A DNA stretch of 64,000 nucleotides. Origin: Pseudomonadota bacterium (GTDB lineage Bacteria; Desulfobacterota; Desulfovibrionia; Desulfovibrionales; Desulfovibrionaceae). The stretch is taken from positions 101,581 to 165,580 of the forward strand of contig JAHIUW010000007.1 in the NCBI GenBank assembly GCA_018816865.1, read 5' to 3'. A model generated the notes under the pieces. That model was given only the letters and a program-made list of their open reading frames with translations, ran no database searches and was not told where the DNA came from. The position numbers and the translations under genes were made by a program. Each line of letters begins with the position of its first letter. The first letter of the stretch is position 1. Below, piece after piece: positions 49,844 to 59,304 of the stretch.

Positions 49844-52024
49844 CTACTTGATGAATAGCATCTCCTGGTAGGAGGGCAGGGGCCACAGGTCATCGGCCAC
49901 AACCTCTTCCAGTTGGTCGGCAAAGGCACGGATCTTGAGCATGGCAGGCAGGACCTTGTCGCACATGAAGGCGGCATGGGCCTTGGCGTCCTTGTGCTTC
50001 ATTTCCATCAGCTTCTCCAGTTCGGCCGTGGCGGCCTTCAAGCCGCGAGTCTTGGCGGTCACGTCTTCCAGGGCGACCATCTCGTAGCCCATGCCGATGG
50101 CCTTCATGCTGGCGCAGGTCTGAGCCAGCTGGCCCATGTAGCGCAGGGCAGCAGGCAGGATGGTGGTCTTGGCCATCTTGACGCAGAGCAGGGCCTCGGT
50201 GATCAGGGCCTTGATGTATTGCTCGATGTACACCTCTTCGCGGCTTTCAAGCTCGCGTGGGGAGAGGACCTTGTACTTATCGAACATCGCCACCACCTCT
50301 TTTTTGGTGATGATCGGCAGGGCCTCCACGGAGGTCTTCATGTTTGGCAGGCCGCGCTTCTTGGCTTCCTTCTGCCAGTCGTCGGAATAGCCGTCGCCGT
50401 TGAAGATGATGGAACCGCATTCGACCATGATGGAATGCAGGAGGTCCTGCACGGCGGCGCTGAGTTTCTTGGGATCGCCCTTGGTCTTGGCTTCCAGTTC
50501 GGTGGCGATGAAGTCCAGGGATTCGCTCATCATGGTGTTCAGGGCCACCTGGGGGCCGGCAATGGACTGGTTGGAGCCCACGGCACGGAACTCGAAGCGG
50601 TTGCCCGTGAAGGCAAAGGGGCTGGTGCGGTTGCGGTCACCGGCGTCCATGGGCAGCGGAGGCAGGGTGTCGACGCCCACGGTGAGCATTCCCTTGGATT
50701 TGCTGGAACTGCACTTGCCGCACTTGATCTGTTCGAAGATGTCGGCCAGCTGTTCACCAAGGTAGATGGACATGATGGCCGGAGGGGCCTCGTTGGCGCC
50801 CAGGCGGTGGTCGTTGCCCGCAGTGGCGACAACGGCGCGCAGCAGATCGCCGTGCCTGTAGACGGCGCGGATGGCGGCGGCGCAGAACACCAGGAACTGC
50901 ATGTTCTCGTGCGGGGTGTCGCCGGGATCGAACAGGGAGCCCAGGGTATTGTTGCCCAGAGAGTAGTTCAGGTGCTTACCGGAACCGTTGATGCCCGCAA
51001 AGGGCTTCTCATGCAGCAGGCAGGCCATACCGTAGCGTTTGGCAACCTTCTTCAGGATGGTCATGATCATCTGGTTGTGATCGGTGGCCAGGTTGGCCTG
51101 CTCGTAAATGGGCGCGATCTCGAACTGGCCGGGGGCCACCTCGTTGTGGCGGGTCTTGACCGGGACACCAAGCTTGTAAAGCTCGCGCTCCGTCTCGTAC
51201 ATGAAGGACAAGACGCGGTTGGGGATGGCCCCGAAGTAATGGTCATCGAACTCCTGGCCCTTGGCGGACTTGGCACCAAACATGGTGCGGCCGGTGAGCA
51301 TCAGGTCCGGACGGGCGAAATAGAAGTTGCGGTCCACCAGGAAGTATTCCTGCTCGGGACCGGCATAGGAGATGACCCGTTCGCCGGAGTCATGGCCGAA
51401 CAGCTTGAGCACGCGCTGGGCCTGGGTGTTGATGGCCTGGTTGGAGCGCAGCAGGGGGGTCTTCTTGTCCAGGGCCTCACCGGTCCAGGAAACAAAGGCG
51501 GTGGGGATACACAGGAAGGTGCCGTTGGGATTCTCGATGATGTAGGCCGGGTTGGTCACATCCCAGGCGGTGTAGCCGCGGGCTTCAAAGGTGGCCCGCA
51601 GGCCGCCGGAGGGGAAGCTGGAGGCGTCGGGCTCGCCCTGGATGAGCAGTTTGCCGGAGAATTCGGCCATGGCGCTGCCCTTGCCGTCGGGCTCCAGGAA
51701 GCCGTCATGCTTCTCGGCGGTCAGACCGGTCAGGGGATAGAACACATGGGTGTAGTGGGTGGCACCTTTGGAAACGGCCCAGTCCCGCATGGCGGCAGCC
51801 ACGGAGTCGGCGACGGCGGGATCGAGGTGTTCGCCATTATCAATCGTCTTCTTCACAGATTTGAAGATGGATTTTGGCAGCCGCTCTTCCATGACCTTCA
51901 TGCTGAATACGTTGCAACCAAAGATTTCGCTGGCGCTGGTCTCGGTGAAGTTCAGGGGGGCGTGGGTCGGCTGATAGCTGGTGACAGCCTTGATGGCATC
52001 CTGACGGGCCTGGTATCCACTCAT
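49844..52024 (-). CDS. glnN: glutamine synthetase, type III
   Basis: The 726-residue protein is a long-form (GSIII) glutamine synthetase, distinct from the ~470-residue GlnA. Landmarks are [20 protein letters not shown], the [20 protein letters not shown] motif with metal-binding residues, [15 protein letters not shown] and [18 protein letters not shown]. It makes glutamine from glutamate, ammonia and ATP, feeding the two glutamate synthases in this window. A sigma-54-like -24/-12 element sits ~100 bases upstream on the same strand. A clear terminator follows. No glnB or amt gene is adjacent. Confidence 0.96.
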   Translation of the reverse strand: MSGYQARQDAIKAVTSYQPTHAPLNFTETSASEIFGCNVFSMKVMEERLPKSIFKSVKKTIDNGEHLDPAVADSVAAAMRDWAVSKGATHYTHVFYPLTGLTAEKHDGFLEPDGKGSAMAEFSGKLLIQGEPDASSFPSGGLRATFEARGYTAWDVTNPAYIIENPNGTFLCIPTAFVSWTGEALDKKTPLLRSNQAINTQAQRVLKLFGHDSGERVISYAGPEQEYFLVDRNFYFARPDLMLTGRTMFGAKSAKGQEFDDHYFGAIPNRVLSFMYETERELYKLGVPVKTRHNEVAPGQFEIAPIYEQANLATDHNQMIMTILKKVAKRYGMACLLHEKPFAGINGSGKHLNYSLGNNTLGSLFDPGDTPHENMQFLVFCAAAIRAVYRHGDLLRAVVATAGNDHRLGANEAPPAIMSIYLGEQLADIFEQIKCGKCSSSKSKGMLTVGVDTLPPLPMDAGDRNRTSPFAFTGNRFEFRAVGSNQSIAGPQVALNTMMSESLDFIATELEAKTKGDPKKLSAAVQDLLHSIMVECGSIIFNGDGYSDDWQKEAKKRGLPNMKTSVEALPIITKKEVVAMFDKYKVLSPRELESREEVYIEQYIKALITEALLCVKMAKTTILPAALRYMGQLAQTCASMKAIGMGYEMVALEDVTAKTRGLKAATAELEKLMEMKHKDAKAHAAFMCDKVLPAMLKIRAFADQLEEVVADDLWPLPSYQEMLFIK

Positions 52025-52446
52025 GGGTATTACTCCTTGAACTGATGTTTTATTGCTTGTGGCCCATTGGGCCGATTAGGGCAATGGGTAGGCGCTGACA
52101 ATCCCTTTCTTACAAACCCTTTAACAAGGGTTGTGCCACAGCACGAAAAACCATGTATTTCAAATTGATAACAGCAAATGACGACCAAACAATAATCTGG
52201 GAATATACATTTTTGGAAAACATAAAATAAAATGCAGACGTTAAATGTACTTTTATGTTAAATGAAGGGCTAGGGGCGGAAAAGGATGATCAGCTGCTTG
52301 AGGCTCATATTTGTGTCCATTCTGCCGATTCAGGAGGAAGATATCAAGATGAAACCCATCGCCCAAGAAGTCTGATCAGCAAAGAAGGTGTGTCAAATCA
52401 TCTGAGGGGATTTGATCTGCCTGGGCGAGGTACGGGTTGATCAAGG
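52025..52446. other. intergenic region upstream of glnN
   Basis: This 422-base region contains the sigma-54-like element and inverted repeat near 52115-52138. An AT-rich block lies at 52150-52260 (for example TTAAATGTACTTTTATG). An in-frame open stretch at 52255-52440 has no ribosome site and is judged noncoding. The remainder holds nothing I can identify. Confidence 0.4.
52124..52138 (-). promoter_or_regulatory. sigma-54-like promoter for glnN
   Basis: On the minus strand TGGCACAACCCTTGT matches TGGCAC-N5-TTGC with T in place of the final C. It lies 100 bases before the glnN ATG. A perfect 7-bp inverted repeat (AACCCTT-taac-AAGGGTT, 52115-52132) overlaps its -12 part. Glutamine synthetase is a classic sigma-54 target. 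Confidence 0.5.
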
Positions 52447-53442
52447 TCATTGCCAGGAGGCCTTCTCCATGATCTGCGGGGGGAGGCTGATACCGAATCT
52501 TTTGAGTTGCTGCTGATTGAAGATGAAGAGGCCCTCGTTGTCCTTCTGGAAGATCATCGTACTCGGGGCAACACCCTCACCAAGAATGGCCGAGACCATC
52601 TCCGCGGCCTGAGCACCATGGGCTTTGGCGTTCAACGTGTAGGCTCCGGCGGCACCTCTGGAGGAGACCGTGTAGTCCTGGTTGGTGAACACAGGAACGG
52701 AGCTGTTGGCGGAGGTCCACTCGATGAGTGTGTGGATATCGACGGAGTCGCCATTCTCCATCCTGACGTTATGAAACGTGGGCATGATGATCATGTCGAA
52801 GCCCTTTTGTCGAGTGACGGCGGTCATCCATTCGTTCCAGCCCGGGATAATCCGGTACTCCACGAGCATCCCACTGATTGAAATCTCGGTACGTTTCTGG
52901 AAAGTGACATTGATGATCGAGTCCGAGGTCATGCTCGAATCCATCAGAATCAAGGCTTTCCGGGCTTGAGGGAAGATATCCCGGAGGTAGCGAAGCCAGG
53001 GGATGAGTGGCGTCCGCTCCAGAACTCCGGTGATATTTGGGGGCAGGGTGTCGAAATAGTTGCGGGGATTGTTGTTGATCCCGAAGAACACCACCGGGGT
53101 CTTGCTTTGCGCAAAACGCCTGCCAAGCAGGCGCAAGGCATTGTCATCGCCCAACATCACAAGCTCAGGCTGGAGTTTTTGATATGTGTCCCACGCTGCA
53201 TCGGCCCGGGACCCAAACTCTGTTTCCGGGATTCGTTTCGTGTCCATGTAGAACGTATGGATATCGTACTGCTTCCCCAGGGTTTCGCGGATGCCCTGCT
53301 CACACAGGCTGGTCCACTCCAAGACAGGATGATAGCTTTCGATGATCAGGATGCGCCGGCCTTGGGCCATGGCTTGCGCCCCTGTCAGGAGCAGGCAGCA
53401 AATGGTGGTGGCCGAGATCATGAATCGCAAAGGTTTTGTCAT
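52447..53442 (-). CDS. ABC-type substrate-binding-like protein (PF04392 type)
   Basis: The ~331-residue protein has a signal peptide (MTKPLRFMISATTICCLLLT with AQAMAQG at the cleavage site). A periplasmic-binding fold of the ABC_sub_bind type begins at residue ~28 (RRILIIESYHPVLEW), with VVFFGINNNPRNYFDTLPPN in the middle. The ATG 53442 with AGGAG upstream is chosen; an in-frame start further upstream lacks one. No permease or ATPase genes flank it, so it may be a stand-alone binding or sensor protein rather than part of a transporter. Similar orphan proteins occur fused to histidine kinases or cyclases in delta-proteobacteria. Confidence 0.75.
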   Translation of the reverse strand: MTKPLRFMISATTICCLLLTGAQAMAQGRRILIIESYHPVLEWTSLCEQGIRETLGKQYDIHTFYMDTKRIPETEFGSRADAAWDTYQKLQPELVMLGDDNALRLLGRRFAQSKTPVVFFGINNNPRNYFDTLPPNITGVLERTPLIPWLRYLRDIFPQARKALILMDSSMTSDSIINVTFQKRTEISISGMLVEYRIIPGWNEWMTAVTRQKGFDMIIMPTFHNVRMENGDSVDIHTLIEWTSANSSVPVFTNQDYTVSSRGAAGAYTLNAKAHGAQAAEMVSAILGEGVAPSTMIFQKDNEGLFIFNQQQLKRFGISLPPQIMEKASWQ

Positions 53443-53785
53443 GGACTCCTGGGATCTTGCTGCATCATCCGGCGGCCAGATGACCAGCAATCAGGCGGGT
53501 ATTTCAATGCATTGGGGCACGCACGACCTGTGGCCCTTCACCCAGGTTCACTGGGCTGTTGCGAGGGTAGTGGGGCCTGAGGCAAGCCCCCAAACCCGAT
53601 AAAATTATATCACAAATGATAAACAGCCTTCAATAGCTGCTGCACCTTACAAAAAATGAGTGTTTGGATTATCACTGCTTCCTACCCAGGCACTACAAAA
53701 AAACGCCCTCCACAAGCTGAACCTGGGGAGGACGTACTGCAAACACCTTGCGACAATGACCTTCAGAGCCCCCTGACGTGAGCGA
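53443..53785. other. intergenic region between the binding-protein gene and the AhpD-like gene
   Basis: 343 bases without a convincing gene. The stretch near 53600-53680 is AT-rich (CACAAATGATAAACAGCC) and probably holds the minus-strand promoter of the binding-protein gene. A minus-strand terminator is at 53703-53735. Confidence 0.45.
53703..53735 (-). terminator. terminator of the AhpD-like gene
   Basis: ACGCCCTCC (53703-53711) and GGAGGACGT (53727-53735) pair with one G-U-type position. On the minus strand a T7 run follows. Confidence 0.75.
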
Positions 53786-54148
53786 TTATTCGTGGGGTGC
53801 TCTTTCCAGTCTTTCGGTTTCCTCCAGATACTGCATGACGCGAGTGACCTGTCCGGCGGCCATTGTGCCGCCCAGAGAGATGGCCACACCGCAAGCCTCC
53901 AGCACCTCCTCCTGTGTGGCTTTGAGTTCGAGGGCATGATCCAATTGATAGAGGATACAGGCCCTGCACCCGGCCACCAACGCCGCCACCAAGGCCATCA
54001 GTCGCTTGTCCTTGGCCTTGAGCGCACCATCTTTATAGCTTTCTGCGGTGAATTCATCATAGGCGGCGGCTAGTTCCGGCATCAGTTTCTTGTAGCGCAG
54101 GAATCCGTCTGCGATACTCTGCTTCAATTCCACTTGGCTTTCGATCAT
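53786..54148 (-). CDS. carboxymuconolactone decarboxylase / AhpD-like protein
   Basis: The 120-residue all-helical protein has the CMD-family CxxC-xxx-H site GCRACILYQLDHAL. It has the preceding RLMALVAALVAG helix and a closing AMAAGQ-type helix (GTMAAGQVTRVMQYL). AhpD-like proteins act as thiol-dependent peroxidase partners or oxidoreductases. AAGGAG six bases before ATG 54148 supports that start over the GTG at 54151. It is divergent from a LysR-type regulator, which probably controls it. Confidence 0.88.
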   Translation of the reverse strand: MIESQVELKQSIADGFLRYKKLMPELAAAYDEFTAESYKDGALKAKDKRLMALVAALVAGCRACILYQLDHALELKATQEEVLEACGVAISLGGTMAAGQVTRVMQYLEETERLERAPHE

Positions 54149-54194
54149 CACTGTCTCCTTTGTTGAGTCAGCCCATCATGACCGTGTCAAAGGT

Positions 54195-54209
54195 ATTCGA
54201 CTAACGAAT
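54195..54209. promoter_or_regulatory. probable LysR-family operator
   Basis: ATTCG-N5-CGAAT at 54195-54209 is a perfect inverted repeat that contains a T-N11-A core, the LysR signature. It lies in the gap between the divergent AhpD-like and LysR genes, 8 bases before the LysR start. Confidence 0.55.
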
Positions 54210-54216
54210 CCTTTTA

Positions 54217-55110
54217 ATGGTAGATATAAGCATGATTGATACATCAACTGCACCTAAATTTTCGCCGGAGCTCCTGCACACGTTTATTGCCGTAGCCGAT
54301 ACAGGAAGCTTTACGGGCGCGGCACTGCTGGTGAACAGGACGCAATCCGCCGTAAGTATGCAGATTAAGCGACTTGAGGATGACACGGGACACACGCTGT
54401 TTGAGCGACGACCCAGGGGGGTTGTGCTCACGCCTTGCGGGGAGACACTGTACCGCTACGCTCGGCGCATCGTGCGGCTCTATGACGAGGCCACAGCCTT
54501 GCTGAGCGCGCCGGAGATCTCCGGAGTGGTGCGTTTTGGTACACCGGAGGACTATGCCTCACACCATTTGCCGACGATCCTGAAGGGATTCTCAGGGGCG
54601 TTCCCTCTGGTGCAGGTGGATGTACATTGTGATACGACCCCGCGACTTTTGGATGGGCTTGCAAACGGAGATCTTGATCTGTGCCTGTGTACATCGGCCC
54701 ATGGGCTGGACGGGGGCAAGCCGGTAGGAAAGATGCCCCTTTGTTGGGTTGGTCCTGATTTGGGGTTGATAGGGAAGGAACAGCCATTGCCTTTGGCCGT
54801 CTTCCATGAGGGCTGCATTTATCGGCGTTGGGCGCTGGAAGCCTTGGAGCTGGCCGGGGTGGAGTACCGCATCGCTTATTCAAGCCCAGGGGTGGCAGGG
54901 GTCTTGGCAGCCGTACGAGCGGGATTGGCGGTCGCCCCGTTGACTAAAAGTATTTTCAGCCCCGGGTGTCGGGTGTATGGAGAGAACGACGGCTTACCGG
55001 CATTACCCGATGCGACCATGACCCTGCATCTTGGTGCAGGAGTGCAACCCGGCATCGTTGAACGATTTGCAGAATACGTGACAGAAGCCACCAGGACGGC
55101 AGACGATTGA
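54217..55110 (+). CDS. LysR-family transcriptional regulator
   Basis: The ~297-residue protein has the N-terminal winged helix-turn-helix of LysR regulators (PELLHTFIAVADTGSFTGAA, then RTQSAVSMQIKRLEDDTGH, TLFERRPRGVVLTPCGE). An effector-binding domain follows that senses an unknown ligand. Start may be ATG 54217 or ATG 54232; neither has a strong ribosome site. It is divergent from the AhpD-like gene with an inverted-repeat operator between them, the common layout in which LysR activates its neighbour and represses itself. Confidence 0.9.
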   Translation: MVDISMIDTSTAPKFSPELLHTFIAVADTGSFTGAALLVNRTQSAVSMQIKRLEDDTGHTLFERRPRGVVLTPCGETLYRYARRIVRLYDEATALLSAPEISGVVRFGTPEDYASHHLPTILKGFSGAFPLVQVDVHCDTTPRLLDGLANGDLDLCLCTSAHGLDGGKPVGKMPLCWVGPDLGLIGKEQPLPLAVFHEGCIYRRWALEALELAGVEYRIAYSSPGVAGVLAAVRAGLAVAPLTKSIFSPGCRVYGENDGLPALPDATMTLHLGAGVQPGIVERFAEYVTEATRTADD

Positions 55111-55293
55111 TCTACATCTATATGTAATTATTGATAAAAGCATGGTGACTGGCAAGCTGAAACCTCTCAGGGATTCTCTCCCATTCAATGTGATTCTCCA
55201 TGTATTCACTTGGATTTTTCTCTTTACTCATTGTTTTCCTTGTGAAATAATTCTCATAAATATTACAACCAGGTAGCAACGAGATAGGTGCCC

Positions 55294-58278
55294 ATGAATT
55301 CCCGGTCAGAAGATTTTCAGAACGAAGCTGCCCCCCAGAACCTGGCAGGACGGCTGCTTCTCTTCGACAAACAGGATTACGAACTGCTGCGCATCGTGAA
55401 CGACGTTCTCGATCGCGGGGTCTACGCTGGGCAGAAAAGGCTCCTGGCTCCTTATCTCCATCCCAACGGCATCAAGGAAATGGCCACCACCTTCGGCCTG
55501 CGGCTGGCCTATGCCGTCGTCAATCTCCTGGGTTCTCTGGAAACGGGCGTGGCCGTCGATCGTCTGGGGGCCTTGCGCTCGCTGCGTGACGAGATCCTCA
55601 CAGCGCCCCAGAGTGCTCTGCGCTACAACACCTCGCGTGTCCTGTTGCAGATCATGAAGGAACTCGTCCGCTCCAAAGGCAATAACCTCAAGCAGTTGCA
55701 GCTTGCGCACGACTTTAGGCGTTGCGTGTCCGGCAAGCCCCTGCTCATTCGCGCTCAGTTGGAGAAGTATCACCTGCTCGAGATGCACGAGGACAGCAAG
55801 CAGCTGGCCTTTGATGACCATGTGCACGACGCCTACAGCAAGGGGCGCAAGACCCCCTCGCACCTGGTGATGGACGCCTGGATCAAGGGACTGCGCAAGG
55901 TCACTCTGATCTACTACAACCACGTGCCCACAAAGGTCGTCTGGGAAGTCCTGAACGCAGCCGAAATCATGGGCCTTTCCGTGCGCATCAGCATTGAGCT
56001 ACGCGCGCGGCATATGGGTCGCTACGTCAAGCTGCTCTGGACGCCCCGCGACCTGACGGAAGCCGAGGATTTCGTGGGCTTTTTGACGACCCCGCCGGTG
56101 CAGGAGCTGATGCGCAAGGGTCAGGAGGTCTCGACCTTTCAGCAGCAATACGTCTGGCATCTCGTAGACAAATACAACCGTACGCTGCGCCACGAATTGG
56201 CCCGGCAGGAAGGCACCAACGCCCCGGAGATCGACCCCAAGGCCTTTGCAGCCTTCCTCGGTGCCGGACAGGCCTCGGTGGATCAGTTGGCGTACTATCT
56301 TTCCCAATTGCTGGAGACCAAATCCGGCGAGCGGTTGGACTCGGAGCAGATCCTGGCCAAATGGCTGGCCCCGGAGGTCAACACCGACATCCCCAATCCC
56401 TTTGTGCCCTCCGAGGATGATGAGGCGCCCGAGTTGCTGCGCCATACCCCGGCTTCGCTGGCGACCATGCTCGGGGGCATCCACTACCACAACTGGATCA
56501 CCCTGGACCCCGAAGGCCTGGACATCGCGGACATCACCCTTGTGCTGGACGAATGCAAGGCGGCGGTGACGCATCTGGAGACCTTCAACCTGAGGGCCCA
56601 GGCCAGTGGTGCCGGCGGTATCTACCGCCAGGCCATTGAATTGCAAGAGGTGCTCAACGCCGCCAATGCCATCCGCTGCAAACGTTTCCTGAACAGGATC
56701 ATGGACGATCTGAAGAGCGGCGACGCGCCCCAGAAAGAAGACAAGCTGGCGCGCCTGATCGAGCTGCGCGAAAACCTGCATGGATTTTACGGTCTGTACC
56801 GCAAGAAGCCCCTGCGTTCACGGGCGGGAACGGATTCCACGGGCAATTCCACCTTGCGTCACGGCATGGGCATCGTGGCGGCAGAGACACTGCCTCCCCA
56901 CGCCCGGCGCTGCATCCGCAGGAGCAGGGATGGGCACTACGAGCCCCTGCCGTTGTCCCTGAGCGTCATGAAGCAGGTGACCTACCGCCCCCGGCCATCG
57001 ATCAGCGGCCTGAGCTCTCTGTTGCATCGTCTGCCCGGCTGTGGCCAGTTGGCCTTTGAATCCTCCCGCTGCTGGATCAAGGGCCGATTCAGCCTGCCCC
57101 CTGGGGGCAAGGGCAATCTCCACGTCCTGGGGGGCAAGGTGAACCAACCCCCCAAGGAGAAACCTGCCACTCGGGTGCAGGAAGGGCGGGCTCGTGTGCA
57201 ATGGCCCTATCTGAACAGCAAGCTGAAGAACGGGCTGAAGATTTTGATGGGACTGTTGCCTGCCGCCATCTCGTTCTATCTGACCAAGGACTGGTGGGTG
57301 CTGGCCTGGTTTGGCGCTTTCATCTGGTTCGCCATCACCGGAATCCGCAACATCATCCAGTCCGTGCTGGGCTGCGGCGGGCTGCGGCGCTCCCGCCTGC
57401 TGAAGTGGAAGGATCTGGTCAGTTGGGACCGTTTCTCCGATTCCCTGCTATTCACCGGTTTTTCCGTGCCCCTGCTGGACTGGCTGGTCAAAGCGGAGTT
57501 ACTGGACAAGGGCATGGGCGTCACCACGGCCACGAATCCGTTGCTGCTCTACACCATCATGGCACTGGTCAACGGTGCATACATCGCGGGGCATAATATC
57601 CTGCGGGGCCTGCCACGCTCGGCCGTGGTCGGCAACCTGTTCCGCAGCGTGCTCTCCATCCCTCTGGCGTTTCTGTTCAACGGGGTGGTGGGGCAGTTGC
57701 TTTTGGCCAACGGCATACCTGGAGTGGAGGCCATCCTGCAGAAGTGGGCGGCCATCATCTCCAAGTTCGCCTCGGACTGCGTGGCCGGCGTGATCGAGGG
57801 TCTTGCCGACCGCAGCAAGTACATCACGCTCAGAAAGCGCGATCTGGAGCAGAAGCTCAAGCAGCTGTTCGATACCCACGCACAGCTGGAGATGATGTAT
57901 CCCCAGGACGACGTGATCGAGCTGTTGGAGATGCCCAAGGCATTCATCGAGACCCTCTCCACGGAGCAAAAGGGCTTCGAACAGATCGTTATCGTTAACG
58001 CCCTTGATTTCATGTATATGTGGATGTACCAGCCCCGCGCCAGATCGGTCATGATCTCCATGATGCGCAACATGACGCCCGAGGAGCGCAGGACCTTCCT
58101 GCTCTCGCAATACGTGCTGCAACGCGAAAAGGAGATCAGTCTGATGCTGGTCAACGGCTTGGTGGGCAAGCATTTTGCCCTTTCGCTGGCCTTCTACCTC
58201 AACAACGCCCAGGAATACCTCGACCAGATCCAGCAGGTGGCGGCGCGGGCCAGCACCACCAAGGCCATTCAGGGTTGA
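55294..58278 (+). CDS. large protein of unknown function with C-terminal membrane segments
   Basis: The 994-residue protein is not recognised. The N-terminal ~470 residues are soluble and mostly helical. Residues ~470-620 are basic, with Ser/Pro-rich parts. Near residue 645 two or three membrane helices start (ILMGLLPAAISFYLTKDWWV, LAWFGAFIWFAITGIRNII), and further ones include SIPLAFLFNGVVGQLLLANG. The final ~180 residues are a helical cytoplasmic-type domain with coiled-coil character (LRKRDLEQKLKQLFDTHAQL). The ATG at 55294 follows GAGATAGG; an in-frame GTG at 55288 is also possible. A strong terminator follows at 58310. It may be a large signalling or envelope protein; no enzyme motif is evident. 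Confidence 0.65.
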   Translation: MNSRSEDFQNEAAPQNLAGRLLLFDKQDYELLRIVNDVLDRGVYAGQKRLLAPYLHPNGIKEMATTFGLRLAYAVVNLLGSLETGVAVDRLGALRSLRDEILTAPQSALRYNTSRVLLQIMKELVRSKGNNLKQLQLAHDFRRCVSGKPLLIRAQLEKYHLLEMHEDSKQLAFDDHVHDAYSKGRKTPSHLVMDAWIKGLRKVTLIYYNHVPTKVVWEVLNAAEIMGLSVRISIELRARHMGRYVKLLWTPRDLTEAEDFVGFLTTPPVQELMRKGQEVSTFQQQYVWHLVDKYNRTLRHELARQEGTNAPEIDPKAFAAFLGAGQASVDQLAYYLSQLLETKSGERLDSEQILAKWLAPEVNTDIPNPFVPSEDDEAPELLRHTPASLATMLGGIHYHNWITLDPEGLDIADITLVLDECKAAVTHLETFNLRAQASGAGGIYRQAIELQEVLNAANAIRCKRFLNRIMDDLKSGDAPQKEDKLARLIELRENLHGFYGLYRKKPLRSRAGTDSTGNSTLRHGMGIVAAETLPPHARRCIRRSRDGHYEPLPLSLSVMKQVTYRPRPSISGLSSLLHRLPGCGQLAFESSRCWIKGRFSLPPGGKGNLHVLGGKVNQPPKEKPATRVQEGRARVQWPYLNSKLKNGLKILMGLLPAAISFYLTKDWWVLAWFGAFIWFAITGIRNIIQSVLGCGGLRRSRLLKWKDLVSWDRFSDSLLFTGFSVPLLDWLVKAELLDKGMGVTTATNPLLLYTIMALVNGAYIAGHNILRGLPRSAVVGNLFRSVLSIPLAFLFNGVVGQLLLANGIPGVEAILQKWAAIISKFASDCVAGVIEGLADRSKYITLRKRDLEQKLKQLFDTHAQLEMMYPQDDVIELLEMPKAFIETLSTEQKGFEQIVIVNALDFMYMWMYQPRARSVMISMMRNMTPEERRTFLLSQYVLQREKEISLMLVNGLVGKHFALSLAFYLNNAQEYLDQIQQVAARASTTKAIQG

Positions 58279-58309
58279 TCCTGGACTGATGTTTCTTCCT
58301 GCATCGTGA

Positions 58310-58350
58310 AGCGGCGGATGGCGATAAGAAGCCATCCGTCGCTTTTTTTT
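58310..58350 (+). terminator. intrinsic terminator after the 994-aa gene
   Basis: AGCGGCGGATGGC (58310-58322) pairs with GCCATCCGTCGCT (58331-58343) with one G-U position, followed by T8. Confidence 0.88.
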
Positions 58351-58380
58351 GGGGGAGGGGATTGGTCTTGCAGCTATGAA

Positions 58381-58419
58381 AACGCCTCACCCTGACCGCT
58401 TGGCCCAGGGTGAGGCGTT
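58381..58419 (-). terminator. terminator for the flavodoxin-ferredoxin gene
   Basis: AACGCCTCACCCTG (58381-58394) and CAGGGTGAGGCGTT (58406-58419) form a perfect 14-bp stem. On the minus strand a T4 run follows. Its position 85 bases past the stop codon suits that gene. Confidence 0.8.
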
Positions 58420-58503
58420 GTTGTGTCCAGAGGTCTGCAGGCGGCAGGTGTATTCCTGCGCGATCAGGGGCGGCTTGGGCGAGATGCCCCGGCCGTCAAC
58501 TCC

Positions 58504-59304
58504 CTAGAAAAACAATTCCGGTTCGCGGCGGGTTGAGAAATGGGTGTTGAGCTTCTGGTTCAGCTCCGCAATGGGCGTCCCCATAAAGCTGCGGCCCTGG
58601 GAAGGGCAGGCCCGGATGCAGGCCGCACAGACGATGCACAGGGTATCGTCGGTGGTGGCGACACCGTTGATGCTGATGGCGCCCACGGGACAAACCGCGG
58701 CGCATTCGCCACAGGCCGTGCACAGGCGCTCATCCAGCAGGGGCTTCAGGGGCGGCTTGTTCCAGCCCTCCTTGTACGGGCGATTGCCCGGCACTTCCAA
58801 CTCCACACCGTCGGTGGCACTAGCCAGGGCCAGGATCTTGGCCGCAGTCTGTCTGCCGAAGGCCGTGGCCTTGTCCGAGTCACTGGCGTCGGGGCGGCCC
58901 TGGGCCACCGGAAGCTCCGGGGTGCTAAAGGAATGCTCGGCAACGAACGCGCCACCGGCCACGGGCACGAAACCCAGTTCCCTGGACAGGTCCGCAAGTT
59001 CGATCAGGGCGTCGTCGTAATGGCGGTTGCCGTAGGTCACCACCAGCACGGCCAGCGCACCCCGGCCCTGGATGGTCCGCAAACGCTGCACAGCCACGGC
59101 GGGCACGCGCCCGGCATAGACGGGCACGCCGATCACGGCGATCTCACCAGCCTCCCCGCTGAATACCGGAGCTTGGGCACCCCGCAGGGTCAGGTCCCAG
59201 TCCTTGACGGAGGCGGCACCCAGGCCAGCGGCCACGGCGGCCACAAGGCGTTTGGTGGTCCTGGTGGGGGAAAAACAGACGGTCTGAACGGTGCGTGTCT
59301 TCAT
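58504..59304 (-). CDS. EFR1-type flavodoxin-ferredoxin electron-transfer protein
   Basis: The 266-residue protein joins an N-terminal flavodoxin-like domain (CFSPTRTTKRLVAAVAAGLG, GIPVYAGRVPAVAV-type loop IGVPVYAGRVPAVA) to a C-terminal 2[4Fe-4S] ferredoxin (CTACGECAAVCPVGAI, CIVCAACIRACPSQG). EFR1-family proteins of this design pass electrons between flavin and iron-sulfur centres in the cytoplasm. The minus-strand ATG at 59304 with GGAGATC upstream is chosen over a longer upstream frame. It stands alone; no redox partner is adjacent. Confidence 0.9.
   Translation of the reverse strand: MKTRTVQTVCFSPTRTTKRLVAAVAAGLGAASVKDWDLTLRGAQAPVFSGEAGEIAVIGVPVYAGRVPAVAVQRLRTIQGRGALAVLVVTYGNRHYDDALIELADLSRELGFVPVAGGAFVAEHSFSTPELPVAQGRPDASDSDKATAFGRQTAAKILALASATDGVELEVPGNRPYKEGWNKPPLKPLLDERLCTACGECAAVCPVGAISINGVATTDDTLCIVCAACIRACPSQGRSFMGTPIAELNQKLNTHFSTRREPELFF

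Noticed and set aside
49913..52045. A 710-codon plus-strand open frame opposite glnN
   Set aside because: Same reason: it is the antisense of an intact type III glutamine synthetase gene.
52255..52440. Open frame of 61 codons upstream of glnN
   Set aside because: No ribosome site, no family similarity, and it lies between regulatory signals of a divergent pair.
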